From: Oehlia diaphana
Lineage: Eukaryota > Glomeromycota > Glomeromycetes > Glomerales > Glomeraceae
Length of the DNA: 41,374 nucleotides
Assembly (NCBI GenBank): GCA_003833135.1
Contig: QZLH01000113.1
Location: 118,334-159,707 of the forward strand
Direction: 5' to 3'
Of the stretch, positions 1 through 10,035 are shown in pieces. Under the pieces are notes generated by a model. It saw only the letters and a list, made by a program, of their open reading frames with translations. It was not told the DNA's origin and did not search any database. Positions within the stretch are counted from its first letter, which is position 1. Every line of letters starts with the position of its first letter. The translations under genes were made by a program, and so were the position numbers.

Positions 1-875
1 AAAGAGTCTAATTGAGTGTGAAAAATGTACTGGAAAATAATAGCGATATTATAACGGTTGTTGGAGGAAATGCTATGGAAATTAAAAAATTTATTGGTTT
101 TCTTTCAAGCGAAGAAAGAGAAATTTTCAGATCCATATATGAAAAAGATAAAAAGAATTACTCTAGGAGCGATGAAGAGAATGAATACAATGCAATTAAG
201 CTACTGATTGATTATTTTATATGCAAGTGGAATAAAAAAGTAGAAAATCTTAAATTCATGTATTTGGTTTCTAACTTACTTCCATATCTCGTCGAAAAGT
301 CCTATAAGATTCAGATGGACGAACTTATCCCGAAGCTCGACTACGTTGAGGTTCCAGAAGTTAAATTTAAATCTCGTAAATTTTCAGCTAATTCAACTCA
401 TAAACTCTCTTCAACTATTTTAACTCATAATAAATATTCATCAACTCGGGAAAGTCTTTGGTTATGAATTTCCTACCCTCAATTGCAAACATTCCATTTT
501 TGACAGGTTATAAGTTTACTACATCTCTTAACATATTGTATAGAATATATGTTAATTAATAATTTATTATAAAAGATTTGAAAAGGAATCTCAACACTAT
601 GCCATAATGTGTTATGTACCGCTAATTGGGTTATGTACCTATCCTGAACGTTATAATAGTTTCATTAATATCTTGATTGCCCCTGACTTACAGTAAGTCC
701 CTTTATCAGAATTGCTTTGGGCATCAAACGCTCAGAGATTACGAACCCTTCCAACGCGATAATAAAGTCAATATTTTTTCGTGCAATTGTCAAGTACAAA
801 TGACATACCTTTGCGTGTTGTCGTCTCTTTGGAATATTTCTTTTTTATTTGACTAACTCTTATCTTTTTACTGTA
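1..875 (+). repeat. Segmental duplication, copy 1
   Basis: This segment is repeated in direct orientation at 9549-10421, about 95% identical by eye. Homology runs from the first base of the window, so the copy probably extends beyond the left edge, and it stops after the shared ending TTTTACTGTA. It carries a broken gene body (12-467) plus about 400 bp of non-coding sequence with the phrase GTTATGTACC repeated. The right breakpoint is sharp: copy 1 continues into AT-rich DNA, while copy 2 runs straight into an unrelated minus-strand gene. Confidence 0.9.
12..467 (+). pseudogene. Broken gene of unknown function, copy 1 (5' end outside window)
   Basis: I do not recognise the family. The frame open here reads about 150 residues, charged and helical, with a central stretch FICKWNKKVENLKFMYLVSN and the later motif MDELIPKLDYVEVPEV, then a Ser/Thr-rich tail. 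There is no credible ATG at its start. In copy 2 the same frame is preceded by a 50-codon ATG-initiated segment in a different frame, ending at a stop where copy 1 also shows GGAAAATAATAG. The open stretch is therefore the body of a gene that lost one base before duplication. Copy 1 keeps the body in one frame; copy 2 has a second deletion. A transcript that splices round the lesion is possible, but I see no suitable intron. Confidence 0.55.
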
Positions 876-2320
876 ATGGTTACGATTAATGCTACGACTA
901 TTAACACAGAAACGATAAGCGATGTGGCAATTTCGACGACTTTTTGATAAAAGATAATCGATAGAAAAAAAATTGGTTAAAGAAATTTCCTTGTTGATAA
1001 ATAAAACTATCATTAAGTTTAAGATCAATCGTTATTATCGCATGAATTGTTTCTTCATGTGGTGTCTCGATCAACATGTAATTTTATTTATACTTAAAAT
1101 ATATAAATATCTCAAGATTGTGAACAACGTTATACAAAAATAGTTCCATATTCCATAATTTAGTTATTTTTATTAAAAATTTGGCAAAAAAGTTTTAATT
1201 CGAAATCACTTTAATAAATGAAATCAAATACGGAATTATATCGATTACCGTCATGAAATAACGTAAATTATATGTGGGTATTTTTATATGATATTTTCTA
1301 TTACACATTTTCTGTATCCGCGTATATCAGGGTAGCAGTATGTTGTGACTCACGTCAGATTCTCTGGTGTCAATCGTTCGTTTATAAAATACTCTTTTTT
1401 TACACAGTGTCATACTTTACTATAACTATTTTAACCACGCACTATAAACCTTTTTTCCTTTCTTTAACCCCCCCCCCCGCCACCCTTCCCCCCTTTTTTA
1501 TTATCATAATAAAATCTTCCTTTTAGATTTTGCTGATTCGTACTGAATTATTACTTCCCGATATTCATTAAAGCAATGATTTATATAACATGTAAAACAA
1601 ATTTTGTACTACGTCACTATGTTTATTTATTATTAGATTTGCGAATTATAGAAAAAAAAAGATTACCTTTGTCTTCCATATGGGTAAATAAAAGATTCCA
1701 AAATAAAAAAAAAAAAAAATGTATGAACTTTTCAAAAAAATTTGCAATGATTCAAATAATTCATTATATAATATAATATTATATACATTCGTTCAGGTGT
1801 TTCTACCGTTCTTTTTTTTTCATTTCATTTAATAGTTCAAATCGAAGATATAAAGTAAAGTAATGGTTGAAAATATGGGATTTGTTAAAAAAAAAATATA
1901 TATATATACAGTATATATAATCTTGTCTGAGTTAAAATTGCTTAAAGTTTTAGCCAAAATTAAAAATTCCGATTTACTACTTATCGTGAAATATTAGTTG
2001 AGATCTCATTCGTCTCAGTAATTATTTATTTAATGTATAGTTTAATTTTTATTAACTAAGTGTGTGATTTCACAAAACTATACTTCGATAAATTTACTCC
2101 TCTTATGCGTGGATTTTTGAAAAGTCTTCCCAGGTATAGGTGCGTCAAATCGGCTAGTTCAAAAATGCGCGGATATACCCAGTGCGTGCGTTCTTGGAGT
2201 CACGTATTTCGTATTAGAAGATGAATCAATGAATCAGAAATATATATATAGAGGCCAGGTGACGATATGTACTTTGCTAAAACGTATTAAATTGTACCAG
2301 AATAGTAAACAAATCGTAAC
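876..2320. other. AT-rich intergenic DNA, no gene seen
   Basis: No conserved coding pattern is visible. It contains a C-rich run near 1467-1493 that stands out in such AT-rich DNA, homopolymer A tracts, a short TA repeat near 1897-1920, and CACGTATT-type sequence near 2200. Short open frames here have a composition expected by chance. Confidence 0.5.
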
Positions 2321-3560
2321 TAAATCGTGCAAGTAATCGCGAATTTATTTGGATACAATCTATCTATATGCAGTTACTGCGCATTAAGACGATCACCGAT
2401 CTATTTTTCAACCAATCCAACAAATCGTCACGAATCTATTATCAAAAGTCTAAAAAAATTTTTAACCACATTTATAAAATTTAGTAACGTAATGTATAAT
2501 TGTATAAATATATCGTAATTGCATTATTAAGACTTCGCAAATAGACTGTTAAATTTAGTAAATATGAAATATTACATTATAACCTTGAAAATCTACTTGT
2601 TTCTTACTTGTTTCTTATATGTCAAATCACTGATGTACTATTTATATCAACTTCACTTATAGGCATCCTGGCCAATTCAAATAAATTCCGAAGGTGAAAC
2701 CAAAAAAAAAAAAAAGATAAAAGGCAATTAATAACCCATTTCTTTGATTAAGAAAATCAAAGCTTGAAAAAATTCCAAATCTTACCACACATCTCTAAAA
2801 TTATAAAGATGAAACTACGAAAAGAAATTTTCAATTAGAAATGAAAAAAAGAGTTTCACACAGTGAAACCTACCATTTTTCTTTTCACCAGAATCACTGA
2901 AAGCCCAAAACCTACAAGAAGAGAAAAAAAGAATTTTGTAAAGTTTCTTTTAAAAAAAATAACAAAAACAAAATCTTCGCAGTCTAATTTCAAAATTTAC
3001 CTAAGAATCCAACGCTTATTTTGAAGTTAGAATCTACAAATAAAAAAAAGAAACTTTAATAAAAATTTCTTTAAGAAAAATAAAAAGAAACAAGTTTTGT
3101 GGTCAAACTTACCCATGGATCCAAAGCCAAATCCATACAAAGTATAATAAGAATATAGTTTTGAAAACTTAGAAGTCGGAACCAAGCAACCAGCCCTCTG
3201 GGAAGATTTCAAGAAAAGAAAAATGAACTATTAGTACAATTCACTAAAAATGAAAATATACTGACCAAATTCTAGTTGAAAGTCACCTAAAGATAAGTAG
3301 AAACGAAAAAATAGCAATTGTTTCATTAAAGAAATAGTCTAAGCTGTCTGTCTAAAAAAAGAGAAGAATCAAAATATTAGTAAAGCATTGTATTCAATAA
3401 TAAATTAAAAAACCTAAGAGAAAAAGAAAAATCAAAACTTAAATAAACTATTTTATCAAAAGAATAAATTAAATATGTGATTTCTCACCAAAATTCCACA
3501 TAACCAAAAGTCCGGCCATCTATATAAATAATTAAAAAAAAAATTTACAGGCTCATGTTC
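2321..3560. other. AT-rich DNA with dispersed A/G-rich runs
   Basis: No gene is seen. From about 2690 to 3560 the plus strand shows loosely recurring phrases of the type AAGAGAAAAAAAGAA followed by AAATTTACC or AAACTTACC. They look like decayed spaced repeats rather than exons. No start, splice pattern or conserved protein motif could be built from them. Confidence 0.4.
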
Positions 3561-3569
3561 AAATAGATT

Positions 3570-3860
3570 CTTCTAAAAAAAAAGTGAAAAAAGAAAGGAA
3601 GGAAATTATAAGAAAGAGAAAGTGAAGAATGAGGGAGAGGGAAAATGGAGGTACGAGAGAGAGGAAATAAAAAGTATGAGAGAGGGGGAAGATTCATTGA
3701 AAGAAAGAGTTTAAAAAAAAGAAAAAGCTTAAAAAAAGATTAATTGAAAGAAAAAGTTTAAAAAGATGATCAATTGAAGAAAAAGTTAAAAAAGAAGATT
3801 ATTAAAAGAAAAAGTTTAAGAGAAGTAATACGAAAGTTATGAAAACGAAAAAGTTTATTG
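3570..3860. repeat. Polypurine (A/G) tract of about 290 bp
   Basis: The plus strand is almost entirely purine. The first part is GA-rich (GAGGGAGAGGG, GAGAGAGAGG). The second is a degenerate tandem repeat of about 30 bp containing ATTGAAAGAAAAAGTTTAAAAA, seen about four times between 3690 and 3820. No coding reading is supported. Confidence 0.75.
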
Positions 3861-4418
3861 GAGACCATTAGAGGAATCAGGTCTTATAATACACGTGATG
3901 CTTTTTTCACTGATTTATAAAGCGTGCCCATCATACTGGAGTCGAAACTCTAAATGATCAAACCAGACAAACTTCACATTTCACTTACAGCAATCCTCAC
4001 AATGACTTTCGCCCAAGACTGCCTGGATTAAATTCATTAGTCCAAATGTATTACGCAATGGACCTTAGTTTTCTCATTACTCTTTTCTATTTCCTCATTT
4101 TTTGATATTTAATTTAACGTCTTTTTCACACTTAGAGTAGCTTATTTTTCCAAAGGCTTTAGCGATACTTAACAGATAAATATTTTATACTTTAGTTTAG
4201 GTTTTTTATCATTTCTATTCTCTGCTGCATTAATGTATTCTGTATTAATAACTATTATTCATAAATTAATATTGATATAAATAGTATATATTTTATTATA
4301 TTATGTCGGTCAATGGTTTTTGAATTTCTATAAGAAATTTAGTGAATTCATCGTTAATTAATATTTAATACATTAAAATAATATTTTAGATTAGTTTTTT
4401 CATTTTTGATGATATATA

Positions 4419-4565
4419 CCACATTACGGAAACCGGTTTTCCTTAATATGCAGTAACTGTATTGTAACTGCATCATAGTCATACAATAACTACATAGTGC
4501 AATAGTAACTACATAGTAAATACGCAGTTAATGCATATTAAGGAAATTAATTTTCTGCAATGTAG
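4419..4565. mobile_element. MITE-like inverted-repeat element (about 147 bp)
   Basis: The left arm ACATTACGG...CCTTAATATGCAGTAACT is repeated inverted at the right end (AGTTAATGCATATTAAGG...TGCAATGT), giving imperfect arms of about 40 bp. The centre holds short direct repeats of the type CAATAACTACATAGT. It has no coding capacity. I could not define a target-site duplication, so the superfamily is open. Confidence 0.65.
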
Positions 4566-4566
4566 A

Positions 4567-4680
4567 TTTTACAATTTTTAGCATAGAAGTTTCAATTGCT
4601 TCTTCTTCCGATATTTCCATTTCTTCTTCATATTCGCTATTTTCAAAATCTTCACGATAGTCGGATGGAATTAGTAGAAA
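4567..4680 (-). pseudogene. Acidic coding-like fragment beside the MITE
   Basis: Read on the minus strand, this 114-bp stretch gives an open, strongly acidic peptide (PSDYREDFENSEYEEEME, then SEEEAIETS). Its amino-acid composition is not what random AT-rich DNA gives. The reading ends exactly where the inverted-repeat element at 4419-4565 begins, so it may be a gene fragment cut by that insertion. The family is not recognised, and no start or splice site is assigned. Confidence 0.3.
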
Positions 4681-4894
4681 AATAAAAAAAATCTTTATTA
4701 TAAGTTGAACGAATAATTTCGTGAACTGACACTGATTTTTTTTAACTTTTGATTGGTTAAACTTAAAATTTTATTGCGAAGACCTCTTTTTGTGGAACTA
4801 GTTTGGCGTAACGGTATTCTATAATAATTACCTCATTTTAATGGTAACCTTCCGATTCAGCTGATTGTATCCGATCATCCTCTAGTGTCGAATG

Positions 4895-5025
4895 GTTAAA
4901 TGACACTGAAATGACATTTAAATGACATCAAATGATATTAAATGACATCAAATGATATTAAATGACATCGATTTATTATGAAAAATGACAAATGTCATTT
5001 GAAAAATGGGAAATGACATGGCAAT
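4895..5025. repeat. Tandem AAATGACATC/AAATGATATT array
   Basis: A 10-bp unit alternates between two versions (AAATGACATC and AAATGATATT), making a 20-bp period for about 2.5 turns, followed by looser copies and a short palindromic part (AAATGACAAATGTCATTT). It lies about 300 bp upstream of the ubiquitin-ART gene. It may be a microsatellite or a cluster of protein-binding sites in helical phase. Confidence 0.7.
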
Positions 5026-5301
5026 TTAACAACATTGTGACCTCTATATTTACATCGTAATCATCATTGCTTCTTATTGGTTCGTATGTTTGAATTTTTT
5101 CCTTTTTTTGATTTCTTAGACTACTTTTTTTCTTGATATTCACTTGATGATCGGAACGTCTATCATTTTGGCTAAAATAAACGTTAATATGGCCAAAATG
5201 ATCAAAATGATCGACATTCTGATCATAATCTGCCCATATGTACTACTGGAGAATTCACTAATATATAAATCAATTACAATGAAGAGCAAAATACGAACAA
5301 A

Positions 5302-6231
5302 ATGTCCCAATTGCCACTTGTCGCTTCTTTAATTTCCTCTATAATTGGTAGTCCCGTGAAAACGCATGATGAGTGCGTAAATAATGGATTGACCATCGAA
5401 CCCTCTCAAATTTTGGACTTTGATGCTATTTATAAAAGATCTTTAATACGTATTGAGTTAGATCCCACTAAAGTCACCTTTCCTTCTTCTAAAATAGCGA
5501 TTCAAATCTTCATAAAACCTATTGTTGGTGATAGCAAATCAATGATTGTTGACCCAAATATCACTATTCTTGAGCTTAAACATGCCATTCATGCAGTGCT
5601 CGGAACTGAGATTGAAGCAATGCGGCTTATATTTGCTGGTAAACATTTGGATGATCAGAAAACTCTAACATCCTACGATATCAATAAAGGTTGCACAATA
5701 CAGGTTCTAACTCGAGTCGTTGGAGGAGGTCCTGATTTTTATGTTATTACAAATAATTTATTAGACCCCCCATATGATTATGACTTCACAAATCTTAAAG
5801 ATAACGAAGCAACTTTCATTCGTGGAAGAGAGTTGTACAAACGACCTTGTGGGTGGAAGAGAATTGCTCTTAATGTTGGAAAGTATGGAGATGGTACATG
5901 GTTGGGTAGTGTTGGTAACAGTCCTCATGAATGGCCAGTTTCTTATCATGGGACTAAAAAAGAATCTGCCGATTCTATTGCTAATGAGGGTTTTCTGGTT
6001 AGTAGAGGAACGCGCTTTGCATATGGAAGAGGAATATATTCATCTCCTGAAATTAGTGTTGCCGAAGGATATGCTCAGGAATTTGTTCATAATAATGTTA
6101 GATATAAGCTTGTTTTTCAAAATAGAGTTAACCCTGTAGGATTGCAAAAGCATGTTAACGATACTTATTGGGTTACCCCAAAAGATGAGGATATTAGACC
6201 ATATGGGATATGCATAAAAACAATACAATAG
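5302..6231 (+). CDS. Ubiquitin domain fused to ADP-ribosyltransferase-like domain
   Basis: This is a 309-residue single-exon gene. Residues 1-66 are a linker-like N-terminus. Residues 67-142 align with ubiquitin without a gap: IQIFIK matches MQIFVK, RLIFAGK carries the I44 patch and K48 equivalents (I110, K114), Y125 matches Y59, K129 matches K63, and Arg138...Gly141-Gly142 match R72...G75-G76. Residues 180-305 resemble an ADP-ribosyltransferase/PARP fold: GWKRIAL, then YHGT (H216) as the likely NAD-binding histidine, then YGRGIYSSP with Y246 as the second core residue, then FQNRVNP and DIRPYGICIK. The third catalytic position, usually Glu, is not certain; E296 is a candidate. The start is the first ATG of the frame with an A-rich context. 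An expected role is ADP-ribosylation linked to ubiquitin, in cytosol or nucleus; the substrate is unknown. Confidence 0.85.
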   Translation: MSQLPLVASLISSIIGSPVKTHDECVNNGLTIEPSQILDFDAIYKRSLIRIELDPTKVTFPSSKIAIQIFIKPIVGDSKSMIVDPNITILELKHAIHAVLGTEIEAMRLIFAGKHLDDQKTLTSYDINKGCTIQVLTRVVGGGPDFYVITNNLLDPPYDYDFTNLKDNEATFIRGRELYKRPCGWKRIALNVGKYGDGTWLGSVGNSPHEWPVSYHGTKKESADSIANEGFLVSRGTRFAYGRGIYSSPEISVAEGYAQEFVHNNVRYKLVFQNRVNPVGLQKHVNDTYWVTPKDEDIRPYGICIKTIQ

Positions 6232-7107
6232 CTCGACAAATTAATTAATGTCATTTGTTCCTTTATTTTATGAATATTTAATAGGCGCATATCATAAACA
6301 TTGATCGTTTTAGTGAAAAATTGTTTTAGTATATGTAAAAGTAACTTTAAGATAACAAAATAATTTCGTAAAAATTATGAGACAAAATTATTATTAAGTA
6401 TCAAATTAAAAGTAAATGTTAAATAATTAAAATAATTACTTTCAAGCATGTAATGATCCTTTTAAATAATTTATCACCAAAATATTTCACTATATGAGGT
6501 ACAATCTGCTGTACTTTTTCTTTCTCTCAGTCAGTGGAAATGTCACACAATTGATAAGGAGTTTTTTTGTACTATGATATCATAATAAAAATTTTTAGCG
6601 TAACAATTGTCCAGTGGTGGTAAATAGCAAAACTTATTTTTTTATGCAATAAATAAAAAAATAAAAAATCAGATTATCACGTCAACAACCCATCGCACTA
6701 CAACTTAATTGTGGTACGGTGGGTACTTGCCATAAAATACTGGTGATCTTTTAAAAAACCTGATTAATCTTTGTATTCTGTAAGTTAAATGATATATAAT
6801 CAAGGCAAATATCGATTCCTAATTTATCCTGATACTTGTCCGAAACTTGATAACCCAAAATATCTTTATTTGACTAGTGACGGGGGCCAGAATTACTATG
6901 AATAGATATATCAGGATAGAGCATAAATACGCCTGGTCATGGATACCTCTCGAAGTTGCAAAAGTATCGGACTTGACCCTTCTGGGGGTGTCATTTTGAC
7001 CCGCTGCATGCACTTTGTCGATCACATATATTTTACAATACTCCATGAATAGGATCTACAACGTGCATACAGGATGGTCAAGTTAGCACCGCGTCGCGGG
7101 TCAAGTC
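6232..7107. other. Intergenic DNA after the ubiquitin-ART gene
   Basis: No gene is supported. 6232-6800 is AT-rich. 6880-7100 is somewhat more GC-rich (GACCCGCTGCATGCAC, GCGTCGCGGGTC) and directly abuts the element at 7108. A 75-codon minus-strand frame here has no recognisable features and I do not annotate it. Confidence 0.45.
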
Positions 7108-7609
7108 TAGAGATGCCAAAAGTTCAGTTATAACCGATTATAACCGGTTTTTACCGGTTCGGTTACGGTTCGGTTACGGTTCGGTTTCAGTCCAAGACCG
7201 ACCGTCGGTTTTATATATAAAAAAACTGACAAAAAAACGATCAGTTAATCATATATTCCAAAAGAAAAAAAGGTTTCTTTTATTGATTTTATTAGAATAC
7301 TATTAAAAATTTTGATTCTGGTGTTTATATATATATATAGTATTCTTATTTTTGAAATAAGAAAATTTTTCTTTTAAGCGTCGATCACGTGATTTTCGTT
7401 CCGCTGAAAAAAAAATTATAATTTTAAGGAATATTATCAAATAAAATTATGATTAAAACTTTCTAACATTAGTTCATCCAATTTTGCAGTAGTTTTGCGA
7501 TCGGTTTTGCAATTCAGTTTTATCGGTCGGTTTTGCGGTCGGTTTGGTTTCAGCTGAAAACCGCGGTTTTAAAACCGAAACCGAACCGAACCGACCGTTG
7601 GCATCCCTA
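7108..7609. mobile_element. Non-autonomous element A with CGGTT-rich inverted arms
   Basis: The ends are TAGAGATGCCAA and, inverted, TAGGGATGCCAA (11 of 12 match). Inside each end lies about 70-100 bp of degenerate CGGTT/GGTTCGGTTACGG repeats, rising towards the centre on the left and inverted on the right. The middle is AT-rich and non-coding. The terminal TAG and general plan fit hAT-type elements, but the flanks (GTCAAGTC and AACCTGAC) are not a convincing 8-bp duplication, so the exact ends or the superfamily may differ. Confidence 0.65.
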
Positions 7610-7651
7610 AACCTGACGGAACACACCTCTTAACAAATTCCTTTACGTGAC

Positions 7652-8286
7652 ATGACTATCATCCCAATGACGCTCATCGGCTTCACAAAATTTAGTTCCA
7701 CCAAATACAATAACCTTCCCGATGTTATGGACTCCTCAAAGGTCTTGCAACAGCGTACTGACTTTGACGAATTCCTAGAAAAGTTTATTTCTTAACCAAA
7801 GAACTTTCCTTTGAACTCGGACTTCGATTTGTTCATCATCATATGCAAGTGGATGAAGGAAAAGTGATGATTGAGAAATTTCAGTTTCACCAAAACGTTC
7901 CAGCCTTAATCACTTCAGCAGATTTCTTAACAGACGAAATTTATCCTTCAAGTTGGTACTTGAGGATAATAACGACCTGAATATTCCAATGATTTTCAGG
8001 TCAAGCATATCCTCGAAAAACTTATCGAAAACCCAAGTATTTTCATTAAGATTTGCGACTTGATCAGGGAATATCATCTTGAAAGTTTACTTGCACCCTG
8101 TATCGCAGCACGAGATTCATATAAACATTTTGAAAAGGAAGACGGATTTGTGGAGATGACAGATATTAAATCTAAGGCTAATATTGTAAAGAACACGAAA
8201 CATCAAACGTGGAGCAAAGGTGAATCCTTTGTTACTTCATGGGCATATAATTCATGTGCCGATCGCAATATCTGTCATGGTTATTA
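7652..8286 (+). pseudogene. Decayed gene distantly like the 1-467 gene
   Basis: An ATG at 7652 opens a 47-codon frame ending at a stop near 7794. Coding-like sequence then continues in shifted frames: CKWMKE, then KVMIEKFQFHQNVPALIT and FLTDEIYPSSW, then FQVKHILEKLIENPSIFIK and YHLESLLAPCIAARDSYKHF to about 8286. The order CKW, then K-V-x-x-x-KF-x4-N, then DE-I-P follows the pattern of the duplicated gene at 1-467 and 9436-10035, so I infer remote paralogy. At least three frame changes are needed, so it is not functional as it stands. The function of the family is unknown. Confidence 0.5.
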
Positions 8287-8472
8287 GATTTTCATTTATA
8301 GCCAATATTTATTTCGCTTATTGTACCTATTATACATTTATATATTTAATAAAAACTAATTCTTTATTATTAATTGTATTAATACCAACATATTCTATTC
8401 CTAAATATCTATATCCTGCCCCATTCTAGCAATTAATTTATCTTATTTATATCATGTGTAAGTAAAATCGCA

Positions 8473-8935
8473 TTATTCTATCAACCGCGTATCACACTTT
8501 TTGCCAAGAAAAAAATTTTTTTTTAATACATGCGAAAAAATTAATGCAAAGATCGGGACATAGCCCGTATACATGACATAATACTCTTGAACCCGTCGCC
8601 GGCTCCTTTCTATGTCCATCCTATCTTTCAATAAACCAACAATAACTTCCATTACCCGCTTCATATTCTTGCGCAACTCCTTCTCTTCTTCCGAATTCTT
8701 CCATCCGAGGCAAAAAGAATGAAATACCATTCCGTGGCTATTGTGACAATCCCATAGATATAATCGTAGTCATCCCCAAATGCTTCGCCTGACTTACGTT
8801 TTCTCTTATTTTTATTCACCTGTAACGCACTTTCACACTGGACCAGATCCTGCGCAAATCCCATGACCACTTGATATAACTTCCCTTCCGTGATGCAAAT
8901 AAATTCCTCGAAGCCTTGATTGCGTAATATTTATT
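8473..8935 (-). pseudogene. Crinkler-type nuclease C-terminus, frameshifted remnant
   Basis: On the minus strand the sequence reads FEEFICITEGKLYQVVMG, then FAQDLVQCESAL, a basic KRKRKSGE segment and YGIVTIATEWYFILF. Near 8720 the frame shifts to EEEKELRKNMKRVMEVIVGL and LKDRMDIE. This order (Q-x2-VQ-ESAL, then YGIVT-ATEWYF, then a helical Leu-rich tail) resembles the restriction-endonuclease-like C-terminal domain of fungal Crinkler (CRN) proteins, which act in host nuclei or in genome conflict. The N-terminal Crinkler domain is absent and the frame is broken, so this is a 3' gene fragment. The family assignment rests on remembered motif resemblance. Confidence 0.5.
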
Positions 8936-9435
8936 TTTTTTTAATAAAAATAACAATATTTACCACTATTTAAGACTATTATTTTAGTATTTTACGATTT
9001 CGAAAACACGAGATCGTCTGATATCATGTCGTCACGTGTTGGATAATAAATTGTTGCGAGTTGATATCGAAAACTTAACTGCATAGAAACAAATAATAGG
9101 TTTCTGCAAAGTAGTTCCTATGAAAGTGCTTACGAGTATCGGTTTACTATGAAGGATGGAAATATTGGTAATAATAATTATGTTCATGTTTTTTAGTAGA
9201 CATGTGCGCATTGACATTTAAATTTCATATAAATAGCGCACATGATTTTCAATATTGCTCACATAACTAAAAATAATCATTTGTGCTGTGTTAACATGGG
9301 TTCCTTTTGAATTTTGAACACTGATGATTGAAACTTTTCATTTTGGAAACTTAATAGGGTATCGGCATATATGGTTAAACGTCACTATTGTATGTACCAC
9401 AATCTTGCATGTAACCTTAATATTAAATAACCAAC
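8936..9435. other. Upstream region of duplicated gene copy 2
   Basis: AT-rich DNA with a CACGTG motif (CGTCACGTGTTGG near 9030) and short inverted phrases. No gene is seen. It would hold the promoter of the gene starting at 9436. Confidence 0.35.
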
Positions 9436-10035
9436 ATGTCGACGGTGAATATGGACGAGTATATAAAAGAAGCCATCAATAAACCAATTAAAAAATTAGA
9501 TATAAACAAATTGCAACAAAATAAAATAGACGCAAAAAGTAATTTTGTAAAGAGTCTAATTGAGTGTGAAAAATGTACTGGAAAATAATAGCGATATTAT
9601 AACGGTTGTTGGAGGAAATGCTATGGAATTAAAAAATTTATTGGTTTTCTTTCAAGCGAAGAAAGAGAAATTTTCAGATCCATATATGAAAAAGATAAAA
9701 AGAATTACTCTAGGAGCGATGAAGAGAATGAATACAATGCAATTAAGCTACTGATTGATTATTTTATATGCAAATGGAATAAAAAAGTAGAAAATCTTAA
9801 ATTCATGTATTTGGTTTCTAACTTACTTCCATATCTCGTCGAAAAGTCCTATAAGATTCAGATGGACGAACTTATCCCGAAGCTCGACTACGTTGAGGTT
9901 CCAGAAGTTGAATTTAAATCTCGTAAATTTTCAGCTAATTCAACTCATAAACTCTCTTCAACTATTTTAACTCATAATAAATCTTCATCAACTCAGGAAA
10001 ATCTTTGGGGCTATGAATTTCCTACCCTCAATTAC
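9436..10035 (+). pseudogene. Broken gene of unknown function, copy 2 (with its 5' end)
   Basis: The ATG at 9436 opens 50 codons rich in Lys/Ile/Asn (MSTVNMDEYIKEAINKPIKK at the start), ending at a TAA at 9586-9588. The coding sense resumes at once one frame over (NNSDIITVVGGNAME), then a second one-base loss at about 9625-9630 (GGAATT here, GGAAATT in copy 1) shifts it again, and the last part (MYLVSNLLPYLVEKSYK...) is open from 9805. The first lesion is shared with copy 1 and so predates the duplication; the second is private. The C-terminal part is Ser/Thr-rich. The family is not recognised. Confidence 0.55.

Noticed and set aside
1272..1526. 84-codon plus-strand frame
   Set aside because: It spans a C-run and T-rich DNA, with a composition expected from the bases alone.
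5144..6139. Other frames overlapping the ubiquitin-ART gene
   Set aside because: None has a conserved motif, while the chosen frame carries a gap-free ubiquitin domain.
7098..7619. 8-bp target duplication for element A
   Set aside because: Flanks GTCAAGTC and AACCTGAC match at only three of eight positions.
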